From: Pseudomonas sp. S35
Lineage (GTDB): Bacteria; Pseudomonadota; Gammaproteobacteria; Pseudomonadales; Pseudomonadaceae
Reading direction: 5' to 3'
NCBI RefSeq assembly: GCF_009866765.1
Contig: NZ_CP019431.1
Span: forward strand, 6,282,001-6,346,000
DNA length: 64,000 bases
Part shown: positions 17,230 through 25,624 of the stretch, one piece after another
Layout: every line of letters begins with the position of its first letter
Numbering within the stretch: the stretch's first letter is position 1
Position numbers and translations under genes: made by a program
Notes under the pieces: generated by a model
Told to the model about the DNA's origin: nothing
The model's database searches: none
The model's input: the letters and a program-made list of their open reading frames with translations, nothing else

Positions 17230-18548
17230 CGGGCGGCCGCCATCAGCGCTTCGATCTCGGCGACGGTCTTGGGCACGCCGCCGGTCAGGATTTCACAGCC
17301 TTGCTTGGTCACTACCACGTCGTCCTCGATGCGTACGCCAATGCCACGCCATTTCTTCGCCACAGTCTGGTTGTCCGGCGAAATATAGATCCCCGGTTCC
17401 ACGGTCAGCGCCATGCCGACTTCCAGCACGCGCCATTCACCGCCCACCTTGTACTCGCCCACATCATGCACATCCATGCCCAGCCAGTGGCCGGCGCGGT
17501 GCATATAGAAGGGCTTGTAGGCTTCGCTGGCGATCAGTTCGTCAACGTCACCTTGCAGCAACCCCAGCTTCACCAGCCCGGCGGTGATGACCTGCACGGT
17601 CGCCTCGTGGGCCTGGTTCCAATGCTTGTTCGGTGCGATCTCGGCAAAGGCGGCTTCCTGGGAGGCCAGCACAACCTCGTAGATCGCTTTTTGCTCAGGT
17701 GAAAACTTGCCGTTGACCGGCCAGGTCCGTGTGATGTCGCTGGCGTAGCAGTCGATCTCGCAACCGGCGTCGATCAGCACCAGGTCACCGTCCTTGAGCA
17801 CGGCGTCATTCTGCTGGTAATGCAGGATGCAGCTGTTGCGCCCAGCGGCGACGATGGAGCCGTAGGCCGGCATCTTCGCGCCCCCTTTGCGGAACTCGTA
17901 ATCCAGCTCGGCTTCCAGGCTGAACTCATGCAAACCGGCGCGGCTGGCCTGCATTGCCTTGACGTGGGCAGCGCAGGAAATCCGCGCGGCCTCGCGCATC
18001 ACTTTCACTTCTGCCGCCGATTTATACAGGCGCATGTCGTGGAGCAGATGATCCAGGGCAACAAATTCGTTCGGCGGCTGGGCGCCCAGGTGCGCTTTAG
18101 AGCGGATCACGTTGATCCACTCCATCACGTGCCGGTCAAATTCGGCATTGCTGCCCATCGCCGAATACACCCGGTCGCGGCCTTCGATCAGGCCGGGCAG
18201 GATGTCGTCGATATCGGTGATGGGGAAGGCATCATCGGCGCCAAAGTCACGGATTGCGCCTTCGGTACCCGCACGCAGGCCGTCCCACAATTCGCGCTCG
18301 GCGTTGCGTTCGCGGCAGAACAGCACGTACTCGCCGTGCTGGCGACCGGGCATCAGCACGATCACAGCTTCCGGTTCAGGGAAACCGCTCAGGTACTGGA
18401 AGTCGCTGTCCTGACGATAGACGTGCTCGACATCGCGATTGCGGATAGCCACGGCGGCTGCCGGCAGAATCGCGATGCTATTGGGTTCCATCTGCGCCAT
18501 GAGCGCCTTGCGGCGGCGGGTGTATTCCGCTTTGGGGATATGGATCAT
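17226..18548 (-). CDS. pepP: Xaa-Pro aminopeptidase P (M24B)
   Basis: A 440-residue di-manganese aminopeptidase that removes N-terminal residues preceding proline. The pita-bread catalytic domain shows the five metal ligands: Asp in LVLIDAGCEIDCYASDITRTW (two Asp), His in HRAGHWLGMDVHDVG, Glu in ALTVEPGIYI and Glu in GVRIEDDVVVT. The N-terminal creatinase-like domain spans about residues 1-170. It is the first enzyme of the pepP-ubiH-DUF4442-ubiI string. The grouping of pepP with ubi genes is conserved in gammaproteobacteria, though a functional link is unclear. Confidence 0.95.
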   Translation of the reverse strand: MIHIPKAEYTRRRKALMAQMEPNSIAILPAAAVAIRNRDVEHVYRQDSDFQYLSGFPEPEAVIVLMPGRQHGEYVLFCRERNAERELWDGLRAGTEGAIRDFGADDAFPITDIDDILPGLIEGRDRVYSAMGSNAEFDRHVMEWINVIRSKAHLGAQPPNEFVALDHLLHDMRLYKSAAEVKVMREAARISCAAHVKAMQASRAGLHEFSLEAELDYEFRKGGAKMPAYGSIVAAGRNSCILHYQQNDAVLKDGDLVLIDAGCEIDCYASDITRTWPVNGKFSPEQKAIYEVVLASQEAAFAEIAPNKHWNQAHEATVQVITAGLVKLGLLQGDVDELIASEAYKPFYMHRAGHWLGMDVHDVGEYKVGGEWRVLEVGMALTVEPGIYISPDNQTVAKKWRGIGVRIEDDVVVTKQGCEILTGGVPKTVAEIEALMAAAR

Positions 18549-18568
18549 GGGCAGATGGGCTTCCTTTC

Positions 18569-19126
18569 TTAGTGCAGTGACGGCTTGGATGCAGCAGGTT
18601 CAGCGGACTTCTTGGTCTCGGTGAACAGCAGCAACGGCGCGACGCGCAGGTATTCCATGACTTCCATGTAGTCGCCTTCGCCGTCTTCGGACTCTTCCAG
18701 CGCGTCTTGCACTTGGGAGATCGCAGCGAGGTCCTGCAGCACTTCCTTGGCATCGGTGCTCAGCTCCAGGCCGCCGGCGTTCACGCCGAAACCGTGGAGG
18801 AAGCCCTGGCACCACTGGCCCAGCGCGGCGGCGCGCTCGGTGAGCGGCGCGTCGTCGGTCGGCAGCAGCAGGACCACGGTGACGTCATCACCGGTCAGCT
18901 CGCCCTTGACCATCTCTTGCAGGCCGATCAGCGCGTTACGCACGTTGTCGGTCGGTTCGGTTTCCAGCAGCTCGGCCACGTCGGCCAGCCAGTTGTCGGC
19001 ATCAAAGCCAACGCCGGTGCAACTGCGGCCGAGCAACACGCCGTGCAGTTCGGCAGGCGAGCAAGGATGACCGCTGGTGCTCAGCAGTTTGGAAAAAGCA
19101 TCGTACGGGGAGTTCTGAATGGGCAT
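18569..19126 (-). CDS. ygfB: UPF0149 family protein YgfB
   Basis: A 185-residue acidic cytoplasmic protein of the YgfB/UPF0149 family, recognised by [29 protein letters not shown], then [17 protein letters not shown] and the tail [16 protein letters not shown]. It lacks catalytic motifs. Known work in P. aeruginosa links YgfB to control of ampDh3 and beta-lactam resistance; I infer the same role here only from family. It lies 20 bases upstream of pepP on the same strand and is divergent from the TIGR02449-zapA pair. Confidence 0.92.
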   Translation of the reverse strand: MPIQNSPYDAFSKLLSTSGHPCSPAELHGVLLGRSCTGVGFDADNWLADVAELLETEPTDNVRNALIGLQEMVKGELTGDDVTVVLLLPTDDAPLTERAAALGQWCQGFLHGFGVNAGGLELSTDAKEVLQDLAAISQVQDALEESEDGEGDYMEVMEYLRVAPLLLFTETKKSAEPAASKPSLH

Positions 19127-19265
19127 GGTGAGCTAGGCGCCAGACGGCGCAATGTCTAGAATGGAGCGCTGTATCCTAGCACCGGCAGACGTACCAAGAC
19201 TATCAAGGGCGTCAGATCGTTTATCCTGCAGTTGCCATTCATCAGACAAAATCCAGTGGAACCCA

Positions 19266-19475
19266 ATGGAAGACACCGACCTGCAAGCGCTGATGGCCAG
19301 ACTCGAATTGCTAATTACTCGGGTCGAGCAACTTAAGAGTCAAAACGGACTCCTATTAGCTCAGGAAAAGACCTGGCGCGAGGAACGCGCTCACCTCATT
19401 GAAAAAAACGAAATCGCCCGGCGTAAGGTCGAATCGATGATTTCGCGCCTGAAGGCCCTGGAGCAAGACTCATGA
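19266..19475 (+). CDS. TIGR02449 family short coiled-coil protein
   Basis: A 69-residue, highly charged protein that is one continuous predicted coiled coil (heptads from DLQALMARLELLITRVEQLK to SMISRLKAL). The start at 19266 (MEDTDLQ) is preceded by a plausible ribosome site; the upstream frame is not protein-like. Its stop overlaps the zapA start (ATGA), so the two are cotranslated. Size and shape recall ZapB, the partner of ZapA at the division ring, and a divisome role is a reasonable inference. Confidence 0.85.
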   Translation: MEDTDLQALMARLELLITRVEQLKSQNGLLLAQEKTWREERAHLIEKNEIARRKVESMISRLKALEQDS

Positions 19476-19789
19476 GTTCAAGCAATAGCGTCACCGTGCA
19501 GATCCTGGACAAAGAATATTCGATCATCTGCCCCCAGGAAGAGCGCAACAACCTGGTGAGCGCCGCGCGCTACCTGGATGGCAAGATGCGTGAAATCCGC
19601 AGCAGCGGCAAAGTCATCGGCGCCGACCGTATCGCCGTGATGGCCGCGCTGAACATTACCCACGACCTGCTGCACAAGCAGGAACGCCCTGACGTGCAGG
19701 CCAGCGGCTCGACCCGCGAGCAGGTGCGTGACCTGCTGGAACGTGTTGATCTGGTGCTTTCCAGCGATTCAGACACACCCAAGGGCTGA
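19472..19789 (+). CDS. zapA: Cell division protein ZapA
   Basis: A 105-residue FtsZ-ring stabiliser. The N-terminal globular part (VTVQILDKEYSIICPQEERNNLVSAARYLDGKMREIR) and the following coiled coil (ADRIAVMAALNITHDLLHK) are textbook ZapA. It overlaps the TIGR02449 gene by four bases and is followed by the 6S RNA gene and fau, the conserved zapA-ssrS-fau order of gammaproteobacteria. Confidence 0.96.
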   Translation: MSSSNSVTVQILDKEYSIICPQEERNNLVSAARYLDGKMREIRSSGKVIGADRIAVMAALNITHDLLHKQERPDVQASGSTREQVRDLLERVDLVLSSDSDTPKG

Positions 19790-19808
19790 TTGCCGCGACT
19801 GTTTAAGG

Positions 19809-19814
19809 TATACT
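19809..19814 (+). promoter_or_regulatory. -10 box of the 6S RNA promoter
   Basis: TATACT lies about seven bases before the likely 5' end of 6S RNA and 19 bases after the zapA stop. The -35 region is not a good match, so the promoter may rely on other contacts or overlap a second start further upstream in zapA. Confidence 0.55.
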
Positions 19815-19819
19815 CGCCC

Positions 19820-20002
19820 CACTCCCTGGCGTGTTTGCCAGTCGGCGATGTCCCTGAGCCGATTCGCACTACCCTGGAAGTTGCACGTTGGGCTGGTGTG
19901 CATGTCCGCTAGACGGAAAGCCTTAAAGCCTACTGCATCTTCCACCTTGAACTTTCGGGTTCAAGGGCTAAGTCGACAGCGGCTCTGTCGGGGAGCCTGA
20001 AT
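19820..20002 (+). ncRNA. ssrS: 6S RNA
   Basis: The conserved 6S landmarks are present between zapA and fau: TGTCCCTGAGCCGATT near 19848, GAAAGCCTTAAAGCC near 19917, and the paired CACCTTGAACTTTCGGGTTC with AAGGGCTAAG near 19943-19972. The closing stem pairs CTCCC near 19823 with GGGAG near 19991. 6S RNA mimics an open promoter and sequesters sigma70 RNA polymerase in stationary phase. The ends are estimates from the stem and the promoter. Confidence 0.93.
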
Positions 20003-20011
20003 TCCCAAACT

Positions 20012-20043
20012 CAATGCCAGTCCCCGGACTGGCATTGTTTTAT
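20012..20043 (+). terminator. Intrinsic terminator or processing hairpin after 6S RNA
   Basis: AATGCCAGTCC/GGACTGGCATT forms an 11-base-pair stem with a short CC-type loop, followed by GTTTT, directly upstream of fau. It would end most 6S transcripts while letting some continue into fau. Confidence 0.8.
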
Positions 20044-20055
20044 GAGCCGAAAACC

Positions 20056-20685
20056 ATGACCGAACCTGCGCCGCTTTCCCGTCCGCACCTTCGACGCATG
20101 CTGCGCAAAGCCCGCCGCGCCCTCACACCGAGCGAGCAGCGCCAGGCCGCGCAGGGCCTGTATCGGCAACTGGCACAGCACCCGCTGTTTCGCCGGGCCA
20201 AACATATTTCCTTGTATCTACCGACGGACGGCGAAATCGATCCTCGCCTGCTGCTGCGTGCCGCTCAACGCCGGGGCAAGGCCACCTACCTGCCGGTGCT
20301 GAGCGCCTGGCCGCGCACCAAGATGGTGTTCCAACGCGTGAAGCCTGGGGAACAACTGCAGCCCAACCGTTTTCGGATCCTGGAGCCACGGGTCAACGCC
20401 AAGCGCCAGCGCAAGGTGTGGGCGCTGGACCTGGTGTTGCTGCCGTTGGTGGGGTTCGATGACGCCGGTGGCCGCCTGGGCATGGGCGGCGGTTTCTACG
20501 ATCGCAGCCTCGCCTACCTGGCGCGCCGCCAACGCTGGCGCAAGCCGACGCTGCTGGGCCTGGCCCATGAATGTCAGAAGGTCGATCGATTGGCACAAGC
20601 CAGTTGGGATGTGCCATTGGCTGGCACCGTCACCGATAAGCGGTGGTATGTCGCACAAACGCCGCGGCAAGCAGCGGCGTCTTGA
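20056..20685 (+). CDS. fau: 5-formyltetrahydrofolate cyclo-ligase
   Basis: A 209-residue ATP-dependent enzyme that converts 5-formyl-THF to 5,10-methenyl-THF. The start at 20056 (MTEPAPLSRPHLRRMLRKARRAL) gives the standard N-terminus; an upstream in-frame ATG at 20014 lies inside the terminator hairpin. The signature LVLLPLVGFDDAGGRLGMGGGFYDRSLAYL (about 130-160) contains the glycine-rich phosphate loop. It is placed after 6S RNA as in E. coli. Folate one-carbon use links it loosely to gcvT in the same window. Confidence 0.93.
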   Translation: MTEPAPLSRPHLRRMLRKARRALTPSEQRQAAQGLYRQLAQHPLFRRAKHISLYLPTDGEIDPRLLLRAAQRRGKATYLPVLSAWPRTKMVFQRVKPGEQLQPNRFRILEPRVNAKRQRKVWALDLVLLPLVGFDDAGGRLGMGGGFYDRSLAYLARRQRWRKPTLLGLAHECQKVDRLAQASWDVPLAGTVTDKRWYVAQTPRQAAAS

Positions 20686-20692
20686 GGAAGGG

Positions 20693-20842
20693 TTAACGCT
20701 TGAAGGGTTGCGGCTGCTGTTGAGCCAGTTCGACCGGCGCATCGGTCTTGTTCGACCACAAGCTTTGCGCATACCCGGTGGTCACGACGCCCAGACCAAA
20801 CAAAATCACCAAAATCCATAGTAAATCCGGTTTACGTTGCAT
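20693..20842 (-). CDS. 49-residue single-span membrane protein, unknown function
   Basis: A short gene convergent with fau (seven-base gap). It starts at the ATG at 20842, preceded by a strong GGGGGG ribosome site, and encodes MQRKPDLLWILVIFGL-like sequence (exactly MQRKPDLLWILVILFGLGVV), one membrane helix over residues 7-23. A Gln/Pro-rich periplasmic or cytoplasmic tail follows (VELAQQQPQPFKR). The positive N-terminus suggests an N-in orientation. Codon use looks normal for the genome. I recall a similar small hypothetical at this place in other pseudomonads. Confidence 0.7.
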   Translation of the reverse strand: MQRKPDLLWILVILFGLGVVTTGYAQSLWSNKTDAPVELAQQQPQPFKR

Positions 20843-21036
20843 CGATTGCCCCCCTTCAGGCACCTCGTACACGATGACAACAACGTTCCAAAGTAGTCCG
20901 TTGCAGCTGCGTCAAGCTTAAAGGCCGGCATTTTGCGGTAACGTGAACCAACACGCAAACCTTGGCGCCAACCGACTGTCGGTTTGTCATCAAATTGCCT
21001 GACAACTTGCCCACTGCCTTTTTCAGGAGCCCAAAA

Positions 21037-21486
21037 ATGGCCTACTGGCTGATGAAATCCGAGCCCGACGAACTCTCCATCAAAGGCCTGGAAACGCTTG
21101 GCGAAACGCGCTGGGACGGCGTGCGCAATTACCAGGCGCGCAACTTCCTGCGCGCCATGGCGGTGGGTGACGCGTTTTTCTTCTACCACTCCAGTTGCCC
21201 CGAGCCGGGCATTGCCGGGATCGGCAAAATCGTCGAAGCCGCCTACCCGGACCCGACTGCGCTGGAACCGGACAGCCACTACTTCGACGCCAAGGCCACG
21301 CCGGAAAAAAACCCGTGGAGCGCGATCAACGTTGCGCACGTCCAAACATTCCCCAAAGTGCTGGGCCTGGGCTACCTGAAACAGCAAACCGCCCTCGCCG
21401 AACTGCCTCTGGTGCAAAAAGGCAGCCGCTTGTCGGTGATGCCGGTCACCGCCGAACAATGGGCCGCGGTGCTGGCGCTGCGCTAA
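21037..21486 (+). CDS. EVE domain-containing protein
   Basis: A 149-residue single-domain EVE (PUA-like) protein: YWLMKSEPDELSIKGLE at the N-terminus, WDGVRNYQARNFLRAM, then VGDAFFFYHSS and GIAGIGKIVEAAYPD. EVE domains bind modified bases in DNA or RNA, and stand-alone forms are thought to act on tRNA or RNA. The start at 21037 follows a CAGGAGCCC ribosome site. It is immediately followed by a truncated ABC-2 permease fragment with no space between the stop and the fragment. Confidence 0.93.
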   Translation: MAYWLMKSEPDELSIKGLETLGETRWDGVRNYQARNFLRAMAVGDAFFFYHSSCPEPGIAGIGKIVEAAYPDPTALEPDSHYFDAKATPEKNPWSAINVAHVQTFPKVLGLGYLKQQTALAELPLVQKGSRLSVMPVTAEQWAAVLALR

Positions 21487-21726
21487 TTGATCATCCCGAT
21501 GCTGCTTTTATCAGGCGCCAGTACGCCGCTGGACAGCATGCCCGAGTGGTTGCAATGGGTGATGCAAGGCTCGCCGTCGACGCATTTTGTGAGCTTGAGT
21601 GCAGCGATTCTGTTCCGGGACGCAGGCGTTGGCGTGGCGCGGCCGGACCTGCTGGCACTGGCCGCGATCGGCTTGTTGTTCTTTGTCGTGGCGCTGGCCA
21701 GGTTCCGCAAAAGCCTGGCGCCCTGA
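21487..21726 (+). pseudogene. C-terminal remnant of an ABC-2 type permease
   Basis: A frame of 79 codons beginning directly after the EVE stop encodes PMLLLSGASTPLDSMPEWLQ, then GSPSTHFVSLSAAILFRDAG and a last membrane helix (LLALAAIGLLFFVVALARF) ending RKSLAP. This is the typical C-terminus of YhhJ/YbhR-type drug-export permeases, normally about 370 residues. There is no ribosome site and only a TTG at its start, so it is a relic of a deleted permease operon rather than a gene. I recall such an ABC operon after the EVE gene in P. aeruginosa. Confidence 0.8.
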
Positions 21727-21825
21727 TCGGGAAACACCCTGACTCATACCTGTCCGAACGGCCAGTCGTCGTGCTGGGCCGGCTTGGGCAAAATCCGGAC
21801 TTTGCCCGTTCGCGAGGAAGCCCGC

Positions 21826-23829
21826 GTGTCCCAGCCCACCTGCACTTACAAACCGGCCATCGACGGCTTGCGTGCCATCGCCGTGCTCGCGGTCATCGTC
21901 TTCCACTTGGATGTGTTCAGCCTGCTGCCCGGCGGCTTCACCGGCGTGGACATGTTCTTCGTGGTTTCCGGGTATGTGATCAGCCAGTCGCTGTGGGAGC
22001 GCCGCGACCTGAGCTTCGGCCGCTACCTGGCGGACTTCTACCGGCGCCGCCTGCTGCGCATCCTGCCCGCGCTGCTGACCATGCTGTGTGTGAGCTTCGT
22101 GCTCAGCGCGATGTTCCTGCCACAGTTCTGGCTCAGTGAACTGATCAACACCACCGGCCTCGCCGCATTCTTTGGCCTGAGCAATGTGGTCCTGGCGTGG
22201 AACACCGACACTTATTTTTCACCCAGCGCCGAACTCAACCCCTATCTGCATACGTGGTCTTTGGGGGTTGAAGAACAGTTCTACGTGATCTTCCCGGCCC
22301 TGTTCTTTGCATGGCTGCGCTACCGCCAACGGTCTGCATTGACGTGGGCGCTGCTGCCGTCAATGGCCTTCGCGTCACTGCTGGTCGGCGCTTATCAGGT
22401 CACCCACGCACCGCTGTCAGCGTTTTACTCGTTGCCCGGACGTTTCTGGGAGCTGGCGGCCGGTGCAATCCTGTTCCAGGTCATCGGGACACGTGGAGTA
22501 ACACCCACGCTCAACCGTCAGGCACCGAGCCTGTTGGCCGTCGGCCTCGCTCTGGTGATTATCGGTTTTCTGTTCGCCGAACCCAGGCGGTTCCCCTTTC
22601 CCTGGGCGATGGTCACTGTGGCTGGCTCGCTGCTGATGATCGCCGGGATCGTGCTGCGGGGCGCCAGCCCACCCGATGCGCTGCAACGCCTGTTGCAGCA
22701 CCCGCTGGCGACGTATATCGGCCGCCTGTCCTATTCGCTCTACCTGTGGCACTGGCCGGTCGCGGTCTTTTTGCGCTGGACCGTCGGCCTGGAACTGCTG
22801 GCGGTGCAATTGCTGTACCCCTGGCTGGTGATCGCCCTCGCAGCGGCGTCCTACCACTGGATCGAAACGCCGATACGCAGCGGCAAGTCGGCAGTGCAAC
22901 GCAAGGCGGGCCTTACGTTTGCAGCCGGCTTGGGCATCACCGGCCTGCTGTGGCTGGGCGCGCAGTGGTTGTCGCTTAACCCGACCGCCCTGTCACTCAG
23001 CCAGACCCGCGATACCTACACGTGGTACGCCTACAGGCATTACCCCCAGGAAGACTTCACCCCCCTCGACGACCCACGCCTGGCGCAGCGACAGCTGTTC
23101 GTGATCGGCGATTCCCATACCGCGGCCTACCGCACACTGCTCAAACAGGTTTCGCTGAAACTGGGTGTCACGGTGGTGGAATACGAGCAAGGCGGTTGCA
23201 GCGTCGTCAGCCTTATCGGGCCGGACCCTGCACGCTGCGCCGCGTCTCGCGAAGCCCAGTTCCAGGAAATCGAGGCGCGTGCCCGACCGGGCGATGTTGT
23301 ATTTCTGGCCTCGCTGCGCATGCCGGAGTTGGCCGGGCGCGAGTGGCGCGAAGGTGAGGCGCCCATGATCGATGAGGCGTTGGCCGAACTGACGGCCGAG
23401 CAGCTCGCCGCCGCACGCGTCGCCGCCGACACGCTGTTGAGCCGCTTGCAAAAAGCAGGGCTCAACATTTTGATCGACGCGCCCAAACCGCTGTTCAAAG
23501 CAGCCCCCAATCGCTGTTCGGACGGGTTCAACCGCACCAACCCCGTCTGCGCGCCGGGCCTGACGATGGCGCGCTACCAGCTCAATCGCCTGCGCGCGCC
23601 CCAAATGCAGCTGCTGGAGCAGTTGCAAGCCCGCTATCAGGCATTGCATGTCTGGGACCCGCTACCGCTGCTGTGCCCCGGCCCGGTCTGCTCGGCCTAT
23701 GACACAAACGACAAGCCGCTGTTCTTCGACTCCAACCACCTCAGCGGCCACGGCAACCGCGTGCTGGAGCCGTCCTTCAGCGCTGCCTTGCTGAAGATCT
23801 GGGGGGTGACGCCGAAGGTTACTGAATGA
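21826..23829 (+). CDS. OafA/YrhL-type acyltransferase with C-terminal SGNH domain
   Basis: A 667-residue inner-membrane O-acyltransferase. The Acyltransferase-3 part (residues about 5-380, roughly ten helices) shows YKPAIDGLRAIAVLAVIVFH, with the catalytic His in VFH, and FTGVDMFFVVSGYVI. The periplasmic SGNH hydrolase-like domain (about 420-660) has FVIGDSHTAAYR with the nucleophile Ser and DSNHLSGHGNR with the Asp-His pair. Such proteins acetylate O-antigen or other surface glycans. GTG at 21826 is chosen because GAGGAAG lies eight bases upstream; a TTG at 21784 has no ribosome site. The gene occupies the site of a deleted ABC exporter operon. Confidence 0.88.
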   Translation: MSQPTCTYKPAIDGLRAIAVLAVIVFHLDVFSLLPGGFTGVDMFFVVSGYVISQSLWERRDLSFGRYLADFYRRRLLRILPALLTMLCVSFVLSAMFLPQFWLSELINTTGLAAFFGLSNVVLAWNTDTYFSPSAELNPYLHTWSLGVEEQFYVIFPALFFAWLRYRQRSALTWALLPSMAFASLLVGAYQVTHAPLSAFYSLPGRFWELAAGAILFQVIGTRGVTPTLNRQAPSLLAVGLALVIIGFLFAEPRRFPFPWAMVTVAGSLLMIAGIVLRGASPPDALQRLLQHPLATYIGRLSYSLYLWHWPVAVFLRWTVGLELLAVQLLYPWLVIALAAASYHWIETPIRSGKSAVQRKAGLTFAAGLGITGLLWLGAQWLSLNPTALSLSQTRDTYTWYAYRHYPQEDFTPLDDPRLAQRQLFVIGDSHTAAYRTLLKQVSLKLGVTVVEYEQGGCSVVSLIGPDPARCAASREAQFQEIEARARPGDVVFLASLRMPELAGREWREGEAPMIDEALAELTAEQLAAARVAADTLLSRLQKAGLNILIDAPKPLFKAAPNRCSDGFNRTNPVCAPGLTMARYQLNRLRAPQMQLLEQLQARYQALHVWDPLPLLCPGPVCSAYDTNDKPLFFDSNHLSGHGNRVLEPSFSAALLKIWGVTPKVTE

Positions 23830-24226
23830 TCAGGTTGTTGAACAACAGGTCTTCCACCACCGGCTTGCCGGTCTCGTCGTTCATCACTTGCTGGGTTTGT
23901 TTCAGGGCTTCCTGGCGCAGTTTTTCCTTGCCTTCGACGGTGCTCATGGCCTCGTTGGTTTGCTGGGTGAACAGCGCCACCAACTGGTTACGGATCAACG
24001 CGTCGTTGGCTTTGACCGCCGCTGCCGCTTCGGTGCCGGTCACACGCAGGGCGATGTCGGCCTTGAACACCTTGAGTTTCGCCGTGCCATCGAGCCCATA
24101 GTTACCCACAAACGGCGGGCTCAGGCTGATATAGCTGACCTTCGGCGCCTCGCCTTCTTTCGCCTCTTCGGCCTGGGCTGCCATCGGCAAGGTCAGGGCC
24201 AGCATCAACAGGATCCACGCTTTCAC
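23819..24226 (-). CDS. FliL-like exported protein
   Basis: A 135-residue protein with a cleavable signal peptide (MKAWILLMLALTLPMAAQA) and a FliL-like domain: YISLSPPFVGNYG, then KLKVFKADIALRVTG, NDALIRNQLVALF and a C-terminal VEDLLFNNLIIQ. True flagellar FliL has an uncleaved N-terminal anchor and lies in a flagellar operon; here there is neither, so a periplasmic paralogue of unknown function is likely. It overlaps the acyltransferase end by 11 bases in convergent orientation. Confidence 0.82.
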   Translation of the reverse strand: MKAWILLMLALTLPMAAQAEEAKEGEAPKVSYISLSPPFVGNYGLDGTAKLKVFKADIALRVTGTEAAAAVKANDALIRNQLVALFTQQTNEAMSTVEGKEKLRQEALKQTQQVMNDETGKPVVEDLLFNNLIIQ

Positions 24227-24375
24227 AGTTCATTCCTCACATTCGGTGCCGGGTAGCATAACGCTAGCAGGGCTGAGCACAAGCTTATGGCGACTTATCA
24301 GGGCTGGGCATGCTCGTTGACCCACGGGCCTGCCCTCCTACACTTATCGGCCACGACACCAAAAGGAATAGCCCG

Positions 24376-25353
24376 ATGAAAGCTGTGCTGTGCAAAGCCT
24401 TCGGCCCCGCCGAAACCCTGGTGCTGGAAGAAATCGCCAGCCCGGCGATCAAGAAGAACGAAATCCTGCTGGACGTGCACGCGGCAGGGGTGAACTTCCC
24501 GGACACCTTGATCATCGAGGGCAAGTACCAGTTCAAGCCGCCCTTCCCGTTTTCGCCGGGTGGCGAGGCGTCGGGCGTGGTCAGCGAAGTGGGCGAAAAA
24601 GTCAGCCACCTCAAAGTCGGTGACCGCGTCATGGCGCTCACTGGCTGGGGCAGTTTTGCCGAGCAGGTCGCGGTGCCGGGCTACAACGTGCTGCCGATCC
24701 CGCCGAGCATGGACTTCAACACCGCCGCCGCCTTCAGCATGACCTACGGCACGTCGATGCACGCACTGAAACAACGGGCCAACCTGCAACCTGGCGAAAC
24801 CCTGCTGGTGCTCGGCGCCTCGGGTGGGGTGGGCCTGGCGGCGGTGGAGATCGGCAAGGCCATGGGCGCCCGCGTGATCGCCGCCGCGAGCAGTGCCGAC
24901 AAACTCGCCGTGGCCAAGGCCGCCGGCGCCGATGAGCTGATCAACTACAGCGAAACCAGCCTGAAAGACGAGATCAAGCGCCTCACCGACGGCAACGGCG
25001 CCGATGTGATCTACGACCCGGTGGGCGGTGACCTGTTCGACCAGGCCATCCGCGCCATCGCCTGGAACGGGCGTTTGCTGGTAGTGGGCTTTGCCAGCGG
25101 GCGCATTCCAGAGTTGCCGGTGAACCTGGCGCTGCTCAAGGGCGCGGCGGTGGTCGGGGTGTTCTGGGGCTCGTTTGCCCAGCGCCAGCCGCAAGATAAT
25201 GCGGCGAACTTCCAGCAACTGTTCACCTGGTATGGCGAGGGCAAGCTAAAGCCGCTGGTGTCCCAGGTATATCCGCTCGAACAGGCCGCCCAGGCGATCA
25301 ATGATCTGGGGCAGCGCAAGGCTGTCGGCAAGGTGGTCGTCCAAACCCGCTAA
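24376..25353 (+). CDS. NADPH:quinone oxidoreductase, zeta-crystallin/MDR family
   Basis: A 325-residue medium-chain dehydrogenase/reductase of the quinone oxidoreductase group. The GroES-like domain holds GVNFPDTLIIEGKYQ and FSPGGEASGVVSEVG; the NADPH site is LVLGASGGVGLAAVEIGKAMGA (residues about 140-160); YDPVGGDLFDQAIR and NGRLLVVGFASG complete the Rossmann fold. No zinc-ligand cysteines are present, as expected. The start at 24376 follows AAAGGAATAG. It stands alone, ending at a REPIN. The exact substrate (quinones, acrylyl-type enones) cannot be told. Confidence 0.9.
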   Translation: MKAVLCKAFGPAETLVLEEIASPAIKKNEILLDVHAAGVNFPDTLIIEGKYQFKPPFPFSPGGEASGVVSEVGEKVSHLKVGDRVMALTGWGSFAEQVAVPGYNVLPIPPSMDFNTAAAFSMTYGTSMHALKQRANLQPGETLLVLGASGGVGLAAVEIGKAMGARVIAAASSADKLAVAKAAGADELINYSETSLKDEIKRLTDGNGADVIYDPVGGDLFDQAIRAIAWNGRLLVVGFASGRIPELPVNLALLKGAAVVGVFWGSFAQRQPQDNAANFQQLFTWYGEGKLKPLVSQVYPLEQAAQAINDLGQRKAVGKVVVQTR

Positions 25354-25370
25354 CCGACCTCAAATGCAAT

Positions 25371-25469
25371 CAAATGTGGAAGGGGGCTTGCCCCCGATGG
25401 CAGTGGGTCAGGTGATACATCTGTTGACTGAAGCACCGCTATCGGGGGCAAGCCCCCTCCCACATTTGG
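25371..25469. repeat. REPIN between quinone reductase and glpT
   Basis: Arms GAAGGGGGCTTGCCCCCGAT and ATCGGGGGCAAGCCCCCTCC surround a loop with GCAGTGGGTCAGGTGATACA. Same family as the elements at 9698, 13116 and 45994; here it follows one gene and precedes the promoter of the next. Confidence 0.9.
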
Positions 25470-25520
25470 ATCTCTACTCGCCTCAGAAACTGTTTGCGAC
25501 CACCACTTATCTATTCGCGA

Positions 25521-25540
25521 CATGTTCGTAAGAGAACATG
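25521..25540. promoter_or_regulatory. Inverted repeat upstream of glpT
   Basis: CATGTTC and GAACATG are perfect 7-base arms with a six-base spacer (GTAAGA), about 110 bases before the glpT start. The ATGTTC..GAACAT motif recalls glycerol-3-phosphate repressor sites of E. coli, but the regulator is unproven. Confidence 0.4.
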
Positions 25541-25585
25541 CACTTGCTCTCATTTCCTGTGTTTGCCGCCAAGTGGCGATGCTAT

Positions 25586-25599
25586 TTTCGGTAACGAAA
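25586..25599. promoter_or_regulatory. Candidate GlpR operator in front of glpT
   Basis: TTTCG-GTAA-CGAAA is a perfect palindrome, about 50 bases before the glpT start, where a repressor would cover the promoter or early transcript. TTTCG/CGAAA half sites are typical of DeoR-family repressors such as GlpR; the assignment is by pattern only. Confidence 0.45.
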
Positions 25600-25624
25600 C
25601 TGTAACATTCGCATCCGCAGTCAA

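Noticed and set aside
21487..21726. Short independent membrane protein gene
   Set aside because: Begins at a TTG flush with a stop codon, has no ribosome site, and matches only the end of ABC-2 permeases.
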